Source: Planctomycetota bacterium
GTDB taxonomy: Bacteria; Planctomycetota; UBA11346
NCBI GenBank assembly: GCA_028280785.1
Contig: JANQLF010000188.1
Span: forward strand, 1 to 32,806
Reading direction: 5' to 3'
Length of the DNA: 32,806 nt
Positions 32,287-32,806 of this stretch are shown here, one piece after another (positions within the stretch are counted from its first letter, which is position 1; every line of letters begins with the position of its first letter). The notes below the pieces were generated by a model. It was not told where the DNA came from and did no database searches. It was given only the letters and a program-made list of their open reading frames with translations. The position numbers were made by a program, and so were the translations under genes.

Positions 32287-32806
32287 TTATTCGTCTTCGA
32301 TTTTCTTCATGCGATGTGATGAATGGTCGAAATGATCATCACGCAATGCACGTTCTAAGGTGAATTCGTCCTGATAGATATCTTGGTCGGTCTGTGGGTC
32401 CAGGTGTACGATAACCGATCCGCCGGAATCTAATGTTTCTAAAATATGATCTTCTAATTCATGGCTAATGCTATGTGCTTCTTCGATTGTCCACTGCCCT
32501 GGCACCACCAAATGAAAATCAATATGATGATGATGACCAACTGAATGCACGCGTAGTGCATGTATATCAATCCATTCTTTATCACGCTTTTCATTAATCG
32601 CATCTAAGACTTTTTGAATAAGTTTAAGGTCTGCAGCGTCCATCAATGTAAATAAGGCTTTCTTCACCAATTTGAAACCGGTAATGCATAAATGAAGTGC
32701 AATCACCAAGGCGATAATTTTATCAATCCAATAAATCTCACTGAGCCACACCACTAAAACACCAGCAACAACGCCCCATGAAGTCAGCGCATCACTCATA
32801 ATGTGA
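32287..32806 (-). CDS. CDF family metal-cation efflux protein, C-terminal part (partial)
   Basis: The frame runs through the right edge of the window, so the N-terminal part, with the first helices, is missing. The visible 172 residues begin with HIMSDALTSWGVVAG, the HxxxD metal site of helix 5 in cation diffusion facilitators, followed by helix 6. The cytoplasmic C-terminal domain (about 80-150) contains HHHHIDFHLVVPGQWTIEEAHSISHELEDHI, the usual ferredoxin-like fold with metal-binding His residues. The end is longer than normal and His/Asp-rich (RDDHFDHSSHRMKK). These transporters expel Zn2+, Fe2+, Mn2+ or similar ions by proton exchange; the metal is not decided by what is visible. The ATG at 32799 is internal, not a start. 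Confidence 0.88.
   Translation of the reverse strand, partial: HIMSDALTSWGVVAGVLVVWLSEIYWIDKIIALVIALHLCITGFKLVKKALFTLMDAADLKLIQKVLDAINEKRDKEWIDIHALRVHSVGHHHHIDFHLVVPGQWTIEEAHSISHELEDHILETLDSGGSVIVHLDPQTDQDIYQDEFTLERALRDDHFDHSSHRMKKIEDE

Noticed and set aside
1..32806. CRISPR arrays, tRNA genes, insertion sequences or prophage genes
   Set aside because: No regularly spaced repeats, no tRNA-like T-loop with matching stem and no transposase, integrase or phage structural protein motifs were seen.

Overview
The window reads as chromosomal DNA of a Gram-negative, diderm bacterium with peptidoglycan. It carries the lipopolysaccharide-export permease pair LptF/LptG, an MCE/MlaD lipid-transport protein, Lgt and a Tat-type lipoprotein amidase. 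Base composition is moderate, somewhat below 50% GC by eye. The mix of a Hanks-type Ser/Thr kinase, an ECF sigma factor without a visible anti-sigma partner, a membrane MutS-like ATPase, a GH130 mannoside phosphorylase and oversized variants of OppC and Lgt would suit the PVC superphylum (Planctomycetota, Lentisphaerota, Verrucomicrobiota). That placement is an inference from gene content only. No phage, transposase, plasmid or CRISPR genes are seen, so this looks like core genome with lineage-specific additions.

Layout. 1-1322 (+): the tail of lptF, then lptG, overlapping as TAATG. 1325-2458 (-): a double zinc-ribbon, tail-anchored membrane protein. 2567-6062 (+): der, a GH130 phosphorylase and a PhzF-family isomerase; the last two overlap by one base. 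6074-7349 (-): a small membrane protein and an SBF/bile-acid-type transporter. 7411-8094 (+): plsY. 8095-8655: a non-coding stretch with a probable structured small RNA (sigma70-like promoter, closing helix, strong terminator), followed by an inverted-repeat pair. 8656-9240 (-): an ECF sigma factor. 9566-15227 (+): a complete oligopeptide ABC importer, oppABCDF, with translationally coupled genes and an OppC carrying a large extra extracytoplasmic domain. 15232-19247 (-): a tightly packed operon of IMPase-type phosphatase, cysteine-free thioredoxin-fold protein, membrane-anchored protein with a calcium-loop-like motif, and MlaD-like MCE protein. 19299-21679 (+): Ser/Thr kinase with a poly-Arg tail and the bifunctional NAD(P)HX repair enzyme. 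21857-22836 (+): three tandem small membrane proteins that are paralogues of each other. 22841-24515 (-): Rieske ferredoxin-like protein, TrmH and a nucleotidyltransferase-fold protein. 24514-26855 (+): a solitary amino-methyltransferase of DNA-methylase type and lgt with an insertion. 26910-29035 (-): a DUF4212 plus sodium:solute symporter pair. 29180-30982 (-): the membrane MutS-like ATPase. 31068-32285 (+): a LysM/amidase lipoprotein and a small membrane protein. 32287-32806 (-): the C-terminal half of a CDF metal-cation efflux protein, cut by the window end.

Themes. Much of the window serves the envelope: LPS export, phospholipid and lipoprotein synthesis (PlsY, Lgt), MCE lipid transport, peptidoglycan cleavage and peptide uptake. 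The least explained items are the three-gene small membrane protein array (21857-22836), the small RNA at about 8267-8496, and the operon joining a redox-dead thioredoxin-fold protein to an MCE protein (15232-18447).
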